From assembly GCA_002440805.1 (NCBI GenBank), contig DJVD01000280.1:4368-20325 (forward strand): DNA of 15,958 nt, written 5' to 3'. Of this stretch, positions 6,818-14,039 are shown in pieces (within the stretch, counting starts at the first letter, position 1; each line of letters opens with the position of its first letter). The notes below the pieces were generated by a model. It ran no database searches. It was not told where the DNA came from and was given only the letters and a program-made list of their open reading frames with translations. The translations under genes and the position numbers were made by a program. The DNA is from Chloroflexi bacterium UBA6265 (GTDB lineage: Bacteria; Chloroflexota; Chloroflexia; Thermomicrobiales; UBA6265).

Positions 6818-9256
6818 ATGGAAACCGAAGCAGCATCGCAGCCAATCTACATTCAGGTCGCCGTTGAGGGGGCACCAGCACATCTCGATGCAGGTGTGCT
6901 CACCTACCTGCCGCCAAAGGATGCCGCCCAGAGGCTGCCAACAGGGCAATTGATCCGGGTGCCGCTGCGGCAAAAGCTCGTCCTCGGTTTCGTGGTCGGC
7001 TATTCGGAAGAGCAGCCGGATTTCAGCGTGCGGCCAATTAGTGATCCCGTGCAACCGGAGTTGATCCTCTCTGCCGAGCAATGGGGACTTGCAACCTGGC
7101 TCTGCCGCGAAACCGCCAGCTCACTCTTTGCGTGCGCCTCGCTGTTTTTGCCACCCGGTCGCCTGTGGAAAGCGGTTGACGTGTATACGCTCAACCCGGA
7201 TGTCGATCTGGACGCGCTCACGTTCACCGATATGCAGCAACAGGTGATCAACGAGATTCAGGCAGATGAAGAACTCACGCTGGATGTGCTGCGCAATCGT
7301 ACCGGCAAGAAACTTTCCGGTGTGTTGCCCGACCTGGTGAAGATGGGCGCCATCATGCGTTGGCAACGACCAGAGAATCGGGTGCCTCGCACGCGCATGG
7401 TGCGGTTGATTCGGCTGATTGATGCCGATGTCGAACTGGCAGCCTCCGCCAGCCGGCAGCAGCAGGTGCTGGCAGCGATCGCCGATCTGGCCCGCTGGCG
7501 ACGTTCCGAGGGAGACGACCTCATCCCACTTGCTGACCTGCAGGCGCAGGTTGATGTCTCCATGCCAACGCTGGAAGCGCTCGCGAAGAAGGGTGCTATC
7601 GAGATCGTCGAGGTGCCGGCGAGGGAGGTCTCGCCGGCACGGTCAAGCAGCGTTCCATCGCTTTCAGGCGCGCAGGCCACCGTGTGGGCGAATATCGAAA
7701 TTGCCCTCAAGGCGGGAGATCCTACGCCAAATCTCGTCTTTGGCGTGACCGGTTCGGGTAAAACCGAGATCTACCTGCGGGCTGTTGCCTGGTGTTTGCG
7801 TCATCATCGTACCGCGTTGGTGCTGGTGCCGGAAATCGCCCTTGCGACGCAAGTGGTGCAGCGTTTCATCGATCGCTTCCCCGGGCGCGTCGATGTGATG
7901 CACAGCGCCATGAGTGATGCCGATCGCTATGATTTATGGTCGCGGATTGCTGCCGGCGAGGTCGATGTGGTGGTGGGACCGCGTTCGGTGCTGTTCGCGC
8001 CGATGCCGCGTCTCGGGCTGATCGTGATTGACGAAGAACATGACGCCAGTTTCAAGCAAGACAACGATCCGCGCTACCACGCCCGCAGTGTCGCCATTCA
8101 CATGGCCGGGTTGTATCAGGCCGTGGTAATCATGGGGTCGGCAACGCCGGCGGTGGAATCGATGTGGAAAGCCCAGAAGGGTGAGTATCGGCTGCACGAG
8201 CTACCGCAGCGGGTAGGGCCGGACGCGGATTCGCTGGAGTTGCCGGAAGTGCGGGTAGTGGATTTGCGCGCCGAGCTCCGTTCCGGTAATGCCGGCCTGC
8301 TCAGCCGCGAATTGCAGGTGCAGATTGAGCGCTCGCTGGCGGCACAGGAACAGAGCATTGTGCTATTGAACCGGCGTGGCATGAGTACGGTGGCCATTTG
8401 TCGTGATAACGGCCATCGGATCGTGTGCCCTAATTGCGATATCCCGCTGGTGTACCACGCCGATATGCGACTGATGGTGTGTCATCGCTGCGACCATCGC
8501 ATGCCTCCGCCGGTACGCTGCCCGGAATGCGATGGTCGGCTCGACTTCCTTGGTGCAGGAACCCAGAGGGTGGAGGAAACGGTGCGGCAACGGTTCCCCG
8601 CTGCCCGGGTGATGCGCTGGGACGCCGATGCTGTGCGTCAGGTTGGCTTTCGCGTCTTGCTTGAGCGAGCCGAACAGCATCATGTCGATATCATTGTCGG
8701 CACACAAATGGTGAGCAAGGGGTTTGACCTGCCGCGGGTCACGACTATCGGTGTGGTGCAGGCCGATAGCATGCTGTACCTGCCAGATTTCCGCAGTTCC
8801 GAACGCACTTTCCAGTTGCTAACGCAGGTCGCAGGCAGGGCGGGGCGTCGCGGCCCCGGCAGCATTGTGGTGCTGCAAACATATACGCCGGATCACTACG
8901 CGGTGCAGTCGGCCAGCCAGCACGATTACCATCGCTTCTATGCTGAGGAGATCGGGTTTCGGGAGCGATTCCGCTTCCCGCCCATGCACAGGCTGGCACG
9001 GTTTGTCGTACGCGCCGATTCCGAGGAGGCCGCCGCGCTGGAAGCGGGTCTGATGGCCCGGGCACTTGCCAGCCATGCCTATCGCAATCACATCGAAATG
9101 GAACTGTTGGGCCCATCCCCGGCGTTTGTGGCCAAGATCCGTAATCAATATCAGTGGCAGATCGTGCTTCGAACTACCCAGATGGAGGATGTGCTCAACG
9201 ACCTGCCGCGTCGGCAAGGCTGGGTGGTGGATATCGATCCTGAAAGCATGCTGTAG
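6818..9256 (+). CDS. priA: Primosomal replication restart helicase PriA
   Basis: The 812-residue protein is a superfamily 2 3'-to-5' DNA helicase that recognises stalled forks and reloads the replisome. The N-terminal 3'-DNA-binding domain covers about residues 1-110 (typical YLPP and VPLRQKLVLGFV strands). A winged-helix-like region follows. The helicase core has Walker A GVTGSGKTE (K315) and a DEEH box (D405-H408). The zinc-binding insertion is at 528-571, followed by the second helicase lobe with QM(V)SKG-D and VAGRAGR motifs. The zinc insertion normally has eight cysteines; seven are here (C528, C537, C540, C555, C558, C568, C571), with asparagine N531 at the usual second position. The ATG has no ribosome binding site but a -10 element 6 bases upstream. 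The gene begins 13 bases after ppc and is followed by def, a common neighbour of priA in many bacteria. Confidence 0.96.
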   Translation: METEAASQPIYIQVAVEGAPAHLDAGVLTYLPPKDAAQRLPTGQLIRVPLRQKLVLGFVVGYSEEQPDFSVRPISDPVQPELILSAEQWGLATWLCRETASSLFACASLFLPPGRLWKAVDVYTLNPDVDLDALTFTDMQQQVINEIQADEELTLDVLRNRTGKKLSGVLPDLVKMGAIMRWQRPENRVPRTRMVRLIRLIDADVELAASASRQQQVLAAIADLARWRRSEGDDLIPLADLQAQVDVSMPTLEALAKKGAIEIVEVPAREVSPARSSSVPSLSGAQATVWANIEIALKAGDPTPNLVFGVTGSGKTEIYLRAVAWCLRHHRTALVLVPEIALATQVVQRFIDRFPGRVDVMHSAMSDADRYDLWSRIAAGEVDVVVGPRSVLFAPMPRLGLIVIDEEHDASFKQDNDPRYHARSVAIHMAGLYQAVVIMGSATPAVESMWKAQKGEYRLHELPQRVGPDADSLELPEVRVVDLRAELRSGNAGLLSRELQVQIERSLAAQEQSIVLLNRRGMSTVAICRDNGHRIVCPNCDIPLVYHADMRLMVCHRCDHRMPPPVRCPECDGRLDFLGAGTQRVEETVRQRFPAARVMRWDADAVRQVGFRVLLERAEQHHVDIIVGTQMVSKGFDLPRVTTIGVVQADSMLYLPDFRSSERTFQLLTQVAGRAGRRGPGSIVVLQTYTPDHYAVQSASQHDYHRFYAEEIGFRERFRFPPMHRLARFVVRADSEEAAALEAGLMARALASHAYRNHIEMELLGPSPAFVAKIRNQYQWQIVLRTTQMEDVLNDLPRRQGWVVDIDPESML

Positions 9257-9258
9257 GT

Positions 9259-9264
9259 TACAAT
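9259..9264 (+). promoter_or_regulatory. Candidate -10 element (TACAAT) for def
   Basis: The same hexamer found before priA recurs 2 bases after the priA stop. It would start RNA near 9271, giving def a leader of about 50 bases with GGAG at 9307-9310. No -35 match is visible at the expected position, so the support is the hexamer and its placement only. Confidence 0.35.
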
Positions 9265-9321
9265 TTGGCGTGGTGCCGTCCCAGGGCGGCCGTATCATTG
9301 CTTTCTGGAGTTCACTGCATA

Positions 9322-9816
9322 ATGGCAATTCTCACGATTATCAAAGAACCCGATCCGGTGCTGCGCAAAAAGGCGATCAAGCTGCGCAAGGTGGACGAAG
9401 GTGTACGCAAGCTCGCACTGGATATGTTCGAGACGATGCTGGATGCGCCCGGCGTCGGCCTGGCCGCGCCACAAGTCGGCAAAAGCATTCGCCTGATTAC
9501 GGTTCACATTCCCGAGGATGAGGAAGATGGCATCGAGGAAACCAGCCTGATGCTCCTTAATCCGGAAATTGTGAAAGCCACGGGCGAACAGACCGGTGCT
9601 GAGGGCTGCCTGAGCATGCCCGGTATCGCCGGGAATGTCACCCGCGCCTGGAATGTCACCGTCAAGGCTATTGACATGGAGAATCGTCCCGTTCGCATTA
9701 AAGCCGATGGCTATCTTGCCGTGGCGCTGCAACACGAGATCGATCATCTCGACGGGATATTGTTTACCGACCGGATTGAGGACAAGCAGAACGACCTTTG
9801 GATCGTGGAGGACTAG
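9322..9816 (+). CDS. def: Peptide deformylase
   Basis: The 164-residue metalloenzyme removes the formyl group from the initiator methionine of new proteins as they leave the ribosome. All three family motifs are intact: GVGLAAPQVG (residues 44-53), EGCLSMPG (94-101) with metal ligand C96, and QHEIDHLDG (137-145) with ligands H138 and H142 and catalytic E139. The length is typical. ATG 9322 gives the standard N-terminus (MAILTIIKEPDPVLRKKA). An earlier in-frame TTG at 9265 would add 19 unrelated residues and is rejected. GGAG lies at 9307-9310, a long 11 bases from the ATG, so initiation may be modest. The formyltransferase gene fmt, often next to def, is not here; instead gmk converges with 15 bases between the stops. 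Confidence 0.96.
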   Translation: MAILTIIKEPDPVLRKKAIKLRKVDEGVRKLALDMFETMLDAPGVGLAAPQVGKSIRLITVHIPEDEEDGIEETSLMLLNPEIVKATGEQTGAEGCLSMPGIAGNVTRAWNVTVKAIDMENRPVRIKADGYLAVALQHEIDHLDGILFTDRIEDKQNDLWIVED

Positions 9817-9831
9817 TCTTCGAAGCTGGAG

Positions 9832-10521
9832 CTATGGCACCAGGATTTCGGGGCGGTTCACCTTCAGGCGCTCGACGTGAACGATGTTCACAATCGAATT
9901 CACGGCGGCATCCAGGCGCTCATCCTCGTTGAAGACCACGTAGTCAAATTCCGCTACTTCTGCCAACTCGGCACTGGCGGTGCGGAAGCGCTTCATCAGC
10001 ACATCCGGATCATCGCTCTTGCGATCGCGTAGTCGGGTGAGCAGGGCTTCCATGCTTTCCGGGGCGAGGAAGATGCTGATCGTGTTTGTGATGAGTCGAC
10101 GCAGGGTGGCGGCGCCCTTTACATCCACCTTGATAATGACATCCCGGTTGGCCTTGAGGCCGTCCAGGATCGGTTGCTTCGGCACGCCGTAATGGTTGTC
10201 GTACACAAGTGCGTTCTCGATAAACGCATCGGCGCCAATGCCGGCGACGAAATCTTCCTTGCTCATGAACTGGTAATGAACGCCGTCGATTTCGCCGTTG
10301 CGCATAGGACGGGTAGTCGCCGTGACCACGTACTGGGCGTTCGGGAAGGCCTCGCGTAGCTGCTCGATCACGGTATCCTTGCCGACACCGCTGGGCCCGG
10401 AGATGATGTAAATTCGCGGCGCATTGCGCGACCGAATGTCCTCAATCAGTTCGTTTCCCTCCGCATACAAATGATGCAGTTGCGGATTCTGATTGGTGAG
10501 AGACTGCTCCGGCGTCGACAA
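9832..10521 (-). CDS. gmk: Guanylate kinase, with N-terminal extension
   Basis: The enzyme phosphorylates GMP to GDP using ATP in the purine nucleotide pathway. Numbered from TTG 10521, the P-loop is GPSGVGKDT (42-50, K48). The GMP-binding segment is TTRPMRNGEIDG (69-80), NHYGVP is at 109-114, VDVKGA at 132-137, and the lid arginines lie in RLRDRKSDD (163-171). The usual GKST/GKGT of the P-loop reads GKDT. The start is uncertain. No ATG lies between the P-loop and position 10700, and the frame stays open to 10752. I favour TTG 10521-10519 because AGGAG (10531-10535) stands 9 bases upstream; this gives 229 residues against about 200-210 for the family, so about 28 extra N-terminal residues. 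A TTG closer to the fold (LYAEGNEL) has no binding site. It is divergent from the RqcH gene and convergent with def. Confidence 0.9.
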   Translation of the reverse strand: MSTPEQSLTNQNPQLHHLYAEGNELIEDIRSRNAPRIYIISGPSGVGKDTVIEQLREAFPNAQYVVTATTRPMRNGEIDGVHYQFMSKEDFVAGIGADAFIENALVYDNHYGVPKQPILDGLKANRDVIIKVDVKGAATLRRLITNTISIFLAPESMEALLTRLRDRKSDDPDVLMKRFRTASAELAEVAEFDYVVFNEDERLDAAVNSIVNIVHVERLKVNRPEILVP

Positions 10522-10530
10522 TGCTCTATG

Positions 10531-10535
10531 CTCCT
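10531..10535 (-). promoter_or_regulatory. Ribosome binding site that sets the gmk TTG start
   Basis: Minus-strand AGGAG lies 9 bases before the in-frame TTG at 10521. It is the only Shine-Dalgarno-like site at a usable distance from any start codon in this stretch. Confidence 0.45.
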
Positions 10536-10614
10536 GGCGTTTGGCGGTCACATCGCGGGCGTGCGATGATCGTTGCAAGAGAATACCGCGAAACAGCGTC
10601 TGGTGGGTAGTTTT

Positions 10615-12453
10615 ATGTTCGATGTACTGACAACCGGAGCGGTAGTGGAAGAGCTCCGCCGCACGATACTGGATGGCCGAATCCAGCGATTGGGAATGGT
10701 CGATGCCCTCACGATCGGGGCAGAAATTTACGCCCAGGGCAAACGTTGGCATTTAATCGCCAGTGCCAATGCCGAGAATCCACGCGTCCACCTGGTTTCT
10801 TCCATGCCCAGCTCGGATCCTAACCTGATCACGCCTTTCAGCCAGTTGATGCGGAAATATGTGCGTGGCGGATTTATCACCGACATCGCCCAGCCGCCGC
10901 TGGAGCGCATCATTACCCTCAGTATTGCCAAGCGCATGGGTCCAGCCGGCGAGGAATTGCCGGACGACGAAGAGGATGCCGACGATATCTGGAGCGGCAG
11001 CAATGTCACCAAACTCGACCTGGTGATCGAGATCATGGGTCGCCACAGCAACCTGATACTGGTCGATGCGGATGGCCTCGTGCGCGAAAGCGCCAAACGG
11101 GTGACGCCATCCATGAGTCGTGTTCGCCCGGTGTTGCCCAAGCGGGTCTACGAACTCCCGCCTCCGCCGGACAAGCCCGATCCCCGCCAGGTCACCTCAG
11201 TCACGATGGAGCAACTCCTGCTCAATTCCAAGCCCACCGAAACGCTGGATAAGGTCCTGGTTCGTGGGTTCCGCTCGATGAGCCCGCAAACAGCGCGGGA
11301 AGTAGTATTCCGCGTCGCCGGCGATGCCAGGGCGACAGTCTCGCAGATCGAACCCGAGTCTGCGACAGAATTAGCCCGGGTGTTGCGGTCCCTCTATCAG
11401 CCCATGCTCACCGGTACGTGGGATCCAAAGGTGTATGAGCGAGACGACTTGCCCATCGGCTACGGAGCCCTGCCAATGGCCCACCTTGCCGTCGATGCCG
11501 AAGAAGTCGATGCTCCCAGTATCTCGCGCGCGATCGAGATGGCCCAGGCCGCGAGCGGCGTGGAAACACCCAGGGATCATGCCCAACGTCGCGCCCAATT
11601 GGTGCAAAACATCGATCGCGCCCTGCAAAGCGTGGGCACCCGATTGCACAGCCTGAAGCAACAACATGAGCGCAGCCTTGATGTCGAGCGTTTGCGTCGT
11701 TGGGGGGATGCGATCTACGCGTATTTATGGCAAATCCAGCCGGGTGATACGGAATTGGTTGTCGAGACCGAGGCGGGTGAAGAGCGGATACCTCTCGACC
11801 CGGCCAAGGACCCGAAAGAAGTGGCAGCGGAGTATTTCGAGGACTATCGCAAAAGCCAGAAGGCCGGCGAACAGCTACCTGAACGTATTGCTACCGCTAC
11901 TGCGGAGTTGCAGTACCTTGAGCAGCTGAAATGGATGGCTGGCGAGGCCGAGGGGTTTGCCGCCATCGAGGCGATTCGCCAGGAATTCGTCGAGCAGGGC
12001 AGCATTGGCACCCGGCCACGATGGGAAAGCGGCAAGCAAAACAAAGGTCACCAGGCAAGCAAGAAGCAGGCGAATCGGAAGGTGAGTCCCCTCACCGACG
12101 ATGACGGCAACCTGTATTACATCGGCAAGTCAGGGCGTGAGAACGAGCAGGTTACCTTCGAGATTGCGCACGCCGATGATTGGTGGCTGCATGCGCGTGG
12201 TGTGCCAGGTAGCCACGTGATTTTGCGCACACGCGTGCCTGGAGACGATCCGGAGAAGCACCTGGTGGAGCGCGCCGCCGGTTTGGCTGGCTGGTACAGC
12301 CAGGCCCGGGATGGTGGTAACGTCGAAGTGGATGTCACACAGCGTCGCCATGTGCGTAAGATTCGCGGAGCCGGCCCCGGCATGGTCACCTATCGCAACG
12401 AGCGCACCATCCTCGTACCGGCCGCGAACGAGAAAACGCTTGGACTGGAGTAA
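10615..12453 (+). CDS. rqcH: NFACT family protein, RqcH-type ribosome quality control factor
   Basis: The 612-residue product is the bacterial relative of eukaryotic Rqc2/NEMF. RqcH binds the obstructed 50S subunit carrying peptidyl-tRNA and directs template-free addition of C-terminal alanines that mark the peptide for degradation. The NFACT-N domain starts at MFDVLTTG and carries the signature EIMGRHSNLILVD (139-151). A helical middle region follows (about 320-480, with a heptad-like stretch around SLKQQHERSLDVERLRR). The NFACT-R domain (DUF814) lies from about 491 with YYIGKSGRENEQV and WWLHARGVPGSHVILR. The tRNA-contacting pair that is Asp-Arg at 97-98 in B. subtilis RqcH reads E97-R98 here. 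ATG 10615 is chosen because it matches the family N-terminus; a TTG 42 bases upstream is the only alternative. The ribosome binding site is weak (GGTGGG). These proteins are also annotated as fibronectin-binding protein A. No rqcP is in the window. Confidence 0.92.
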   Translation: MFDVLTTGAVVEELRRTILDGRIQRLGMVDALTIGAEIYAQGKRWHLIASANAENPRVHLVSSMPSSDPNLITPFSQLMRKYVRGGFITDIAQPPLERIITLSIAKRMGPAGEELPDDEEDADDIWSGSNVTKLDLVIEIMGRHSNLILVDADGLVRESAKRVTPSMSRVRPVLPKRVYELPPPPDKPDPRQVTSVTMEQLLLNSKPTETLDKVLVRGFRSMSPQTAREVVFRVAGDARATVSQIEPESATELARVLRSLYQPMLTGTWDPKVYERDDLPIGYGALPMAHLAVDAEEVDAPSISRAIEMAQAASGVETPRDHAQRRAQLVQNIDRALQSVGTRLHSLKQQHERSLDVERLRRWGDAIYAYLWQIQPGDTELVVETEAGEERIPLDPAKDPKEVAAEYFEDYRKSQKAGEQLPERIATATAELQYLEQLKWMAGEAEGFAAIEAIRQEFVEQGSIGTRPRWESGKQNKGHQASKKQANRKVSPLTDDDGNLYYIGKSGRENEQVTFEIAHADDWWLHARGVPGSHVILRTRVPGDDPEKHLVERAAGLAGWYSQARDGGNVEVDVTQRRHVRKIRGAGPGMVTYRNERTILVPAANEKTLGLE

Positions 12454-12463
12454 CACGTACACA

Positions 12464-12499
12464 ACAAAGGGCCGGTGGAGAAATCCGCCGGCCCTTTGT
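12464..12499. terminator. Bidirectional intrinsic terminator between rqcH and tatC
   Basis: A 16-base stem (12464-12479 with 12484-12499) closes on a GAAA loop (12480-12483). It is perfect except for one T-G pair at 12476/12487, which is a wobble pair in plus-strand RNA and an A-C mismatch in minus-strand RNA. It begins 10 bases after the rqcH stop and ends 7 bases before the tatC stop, serving both convergent genes. The stem ends run into CCCTTTGT on the plus strand and CCCTTTGTTGTG on the minus strand, so the U-tracts are short. Confidence 0.85.
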
Positions 12500-12506
12500 G
12501 ATGCAA

Positions 12507-13370
12507 CTAGATGTTGCCTACGTCGAGCTCGGTCCGCTCGCGTTTTGCTTCCATTTCCGCCCGTTCCTGGTCGCGAATAATGGTCTTGCCGAATACCGAG
12601 GAGATAATGATGGCCAGTTCGTAGAGCATGATCAGCGGGATGGCCACCACGGCCAGGTTAATTGGATCCGGGGTAGGCGTGATGATGGCGGCTGCGACCA
12701 TCAGCAGCAGATACGCGTATTTGCGCCACTTCCGCAGCTGCTTCACGCTGACGATGCCGAGTTTGGTGAGAACGAAAACAACAATTGGCAGCTGGAACCC
12801 GATGCCGACTCCAAGCACAAGGCGGAGGAAGAAGGTCACCGCATTCTGGGCCGTGAGTTCCCATTTGAGGATGTCGCTATTCCATCCGGACAGGAATTCG
12901 AGCGCTCGCGGAGCGGCGACAAAATACCCGAACGAAGCGCCAGTGATGAACAGGATGAAGATGAACGGCATGGAGGAAAAGAGAAACTTCTTTTCTTTCC
13001 GGGTCATGCCGGGCATCAGGAATGCAATGAACTGATAGAGAATGATCGGCATCGTGATCGCAATGGCGATATAGAGCGAAATCTGGAATGAAATCCCGAG
13101 CGGATCGGTAGCGGCAAGGGTCTGCAGTCCCTCATCCACATTGGATTTTTCCCTGATATCGTTCAGCACATTGTCGGAGAAAATCCAGCCGATGATGAAC
13201 GCCGGCACAATCGCGAACAGCATCTTGATGATGCGATCGCGAAATTCTTCGAGGTGCTCCTGGAGCGTCATCTCCTCGAAAACGTCGGGCGCGTCGGATT
13301 CTGCGCTCCACCAGTCTGGTATTCTGGGCCGGGAAATTTTCGGGCGGTAGTTTTTCAGGGAACGCGCCAT
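12507..13370 (-). CDS. tatC: Sec-independent (twin-arginine) protein translocase subunit TatC
   Basis: The 287-residue inner-membrane protein is the Tat receptor subunit that binds twin-arginine signal peptides on folded cargo. After a basic, Trp-containing cytoplasmic N-terminus comes the signature MTLQEHLEEFRDRI (34-47). The signal-binding Glu is kept; the usual Leu of HLxELR is Phe. Six hydrophobic helices follow, at about 49-68, 95-118, 130-153, 176-201, 214-232 and 238-257. The late motif ITPTPDPINLAVVAIP (230-245) and a charged C-terminal tail are typical. ATG 13370-13368 is chosen because AAGGAG lies 9 bases upstream (13380-13385). The frame stays open to 13499, but the extra 43 residues look like leader DNA. 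No tatA or tatB is in the window. It lies downstream of acpP in the same direction, after a 280-base gap. Confidence 0.96.
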   Translation of the reverse strand: MARSLKNYRPKISRPRIPDWWSAESDAPDVFEEMTLQEHLEEFRDRIIKMLFAIVPAFIIGWIFSDNVLNDIREKSNVDEGLQTLAATDPLGISFQISLYIAIAITMPIILYQFIAFLMPGMTRKEKKFLFSSMPFIFILFITGASFGYFVAAPRALEFLSGWNSDILKWELTAQNAVTFFLRLVLGVGIGFQLPIVVFVLTKLGIVSVKQLRKWRKYAYLLLMVAAAIITPTPDPINLAVVAIPLIMLYELAIIISSVFGKTIIRDQERAEMEAKRERTELDVGNI

Positions 13371-13650
13371 GGTCGAAGGCTCCTTGTGAGAACGTTCTGG
13401 CGCGAGGTTCGGACCATGTATCTCAGCGACGCTGAAGGACGACCAGGATGGATACACGGTTCGTCGGCTACCACACGCGGGTGGCAAGTGCTCGGCCATG
13501 AAAGCAGAGCAGTGGCCGCAAGGTCGTTCACTCGCAAAATCAATACGGGTGACTATGCCATAACCGGCACAATCACCCGCATATGATACACGATTCGATT
13601 ACCGCAACAGGGGCGGAATCTGCGAACCGTGATCAAATTTCCTGCCCCAA
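13371..13650. other. Intergenic region acpP-tatC with hairpin
   Basis: This 280-base gap has no convincing gene: the frames crossing it lack binding sites or are upstream readthrough of tatC. It contains the tatC ribosome binding site (13380-13385), an imperfect hairpin (13547-13578) and a minus-strand TATCAT (about 13584-13589), which could be a -10 for tatC but lacks a good -35. A looser minus-strand pairing, GGGGCAGGAA with TTCCGCCCC, lies just after the acpP stop. I looked for tRNA-like arms and found none. Confidence 0.5.
13547..13578 (-). terminator. Hairpin downstream of acpP and upstream of tatC
   Basis: On the minus strand GGGTGATTGTGCC pairs with GGCATAGTCACCC around the loop GGTTAT, a 13-base stem that is fully paired in RNA if two G-U pairs are allowed. 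On the plus strand those two positions are mismatches, so the structure favours minus-strand RNA. A T-rich stretch, GTATTGATTTTG, follows. It lies about 75 bases after the acpP stop and about 180 bases before the tatC start, which suits a terminator or attenuator; an operator dyad is the alternative. Confidence 0.5.
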
Positions 13651-13890
13651 TTAGGCGCCGGCATGCTCGTTAATGTACTTGACAGCGTCACCAACGGAGC
13701 GAATCTTCTCGGCGTCTTCGTCCTTGATTTCGAGGTCGAATTCCTGCTCCATGGCCATGATGACCTCGACGAGATCCAGCGAATCGGCATCGAGATCGCC
13801 GATGAACTCGGCGGATTCCACGACCTGATCGGCCTCAACGCCGAGTCGGTCCACTACGATCGCCTGAACGCGCTCGAGAGTAGTTGCCAT
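13651..13890 (-). CDS. acpP: Acyl carrier protein
   Basis: The 79-residue acidic helical protein carries growing fatty acyl chains on a phosphopantetheine arm. The attachment serine is S37 in [18 protein letters not shown], the classic DSL motif at the start of helix II. The length matches E. coli AcpP (78). The start is ATG 13890-13888, behind a perfect AGGAGG 9 bases upstream (13900-13905); the frame extends upstream to 14013, but that adds leader sequence. The gene lies about 150 bases downstream of nusB in the same direction, with its own candidate promoter (13981-14008) and a dyad in the leader. Its nearness to accC puts two fatty acid synthesis components together, while fabD, fabH, fabG and fabF are not in the window. 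Confidence 0.97.
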   Translation of the reverse strand: MATTLERVQAIVVDRLGVEADQVVESAEFIGDLDADSLDLVEVIMAMEQEFDLEIKDEDAEKIRSVGDAVKYINEHAGA

Positions 13891-13920
13891 TGAAGTCTTC
13901 CTCCTGATATCAATCTGCCT

Positions 13921-13937
13921 CAATTCACGTCGAATTG
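13921..13937. promoter_or_regulatory. Palindromic site in the acpP leader
   Basis: CAATTC and GAATTG are perfect 6-base arms around the 5-base spacer ACGTC. The site lies between the candidate acpP promoter and its ribosome binding site, about 30 bases before the ATG, where a bound repressor could block transcription. No known operator consensus was recognised. Confidence 0.35.
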
Positions 13938-13980
13938 GGCAGCCAGTGTTCTCGATTTGATCACCGAATTTCACAGGTTG

Positions 13981-14008
13981 TTTATATCCTGCCATATTCG
14001 ATGGTGAA
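13981..14008 (-). promoter_or_regulatory. Candidate promoter for acpP
   Basis: On the minus strand TTCACC (14003-14008) and TATAAA (13981-13986) stand 16 bases apart. TATAAA is a strong -10 match and the -35 agrees at four of six bases. RNA would start near 13974 and carry a leader of about 85 bases to the acpP ATG. It would let acpP be transcribed apart from accC-asp23-nusB. Confidence 0.45.
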
Positions 14009-14039
14009 AGCATACCCGCAAGCAGGCAGAGCGTCGACC

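Noticed and set aside
10522..10752. Long N-terminal extension of guanylate kinase to 10752
   Set aside because: It would overlap the start of rqcH on the other strand and adds sequence unlike any kinase; a start near 10521 is better supported.
12498..13091. Plus-strand open frame of 197 codons opposite tatC
   Set aside because: It is antisense to the clear TatC helices, and its start lies within the terminator hairpin.
13371..13499. 43-codon N-terminal extension of TatC
   Set aside because: AAGGAG 9 bases before ATG 13370 marks the start; the added residues have no resemblance to TatC.
13371..13650. tRNA or small RNA gene in the acpP-tatC gap
   Set aside because: TTCG-like triplets are present but no cloverleaf arms or acceptor stem can be built; only the hairpin at 13547-13578 stands out.
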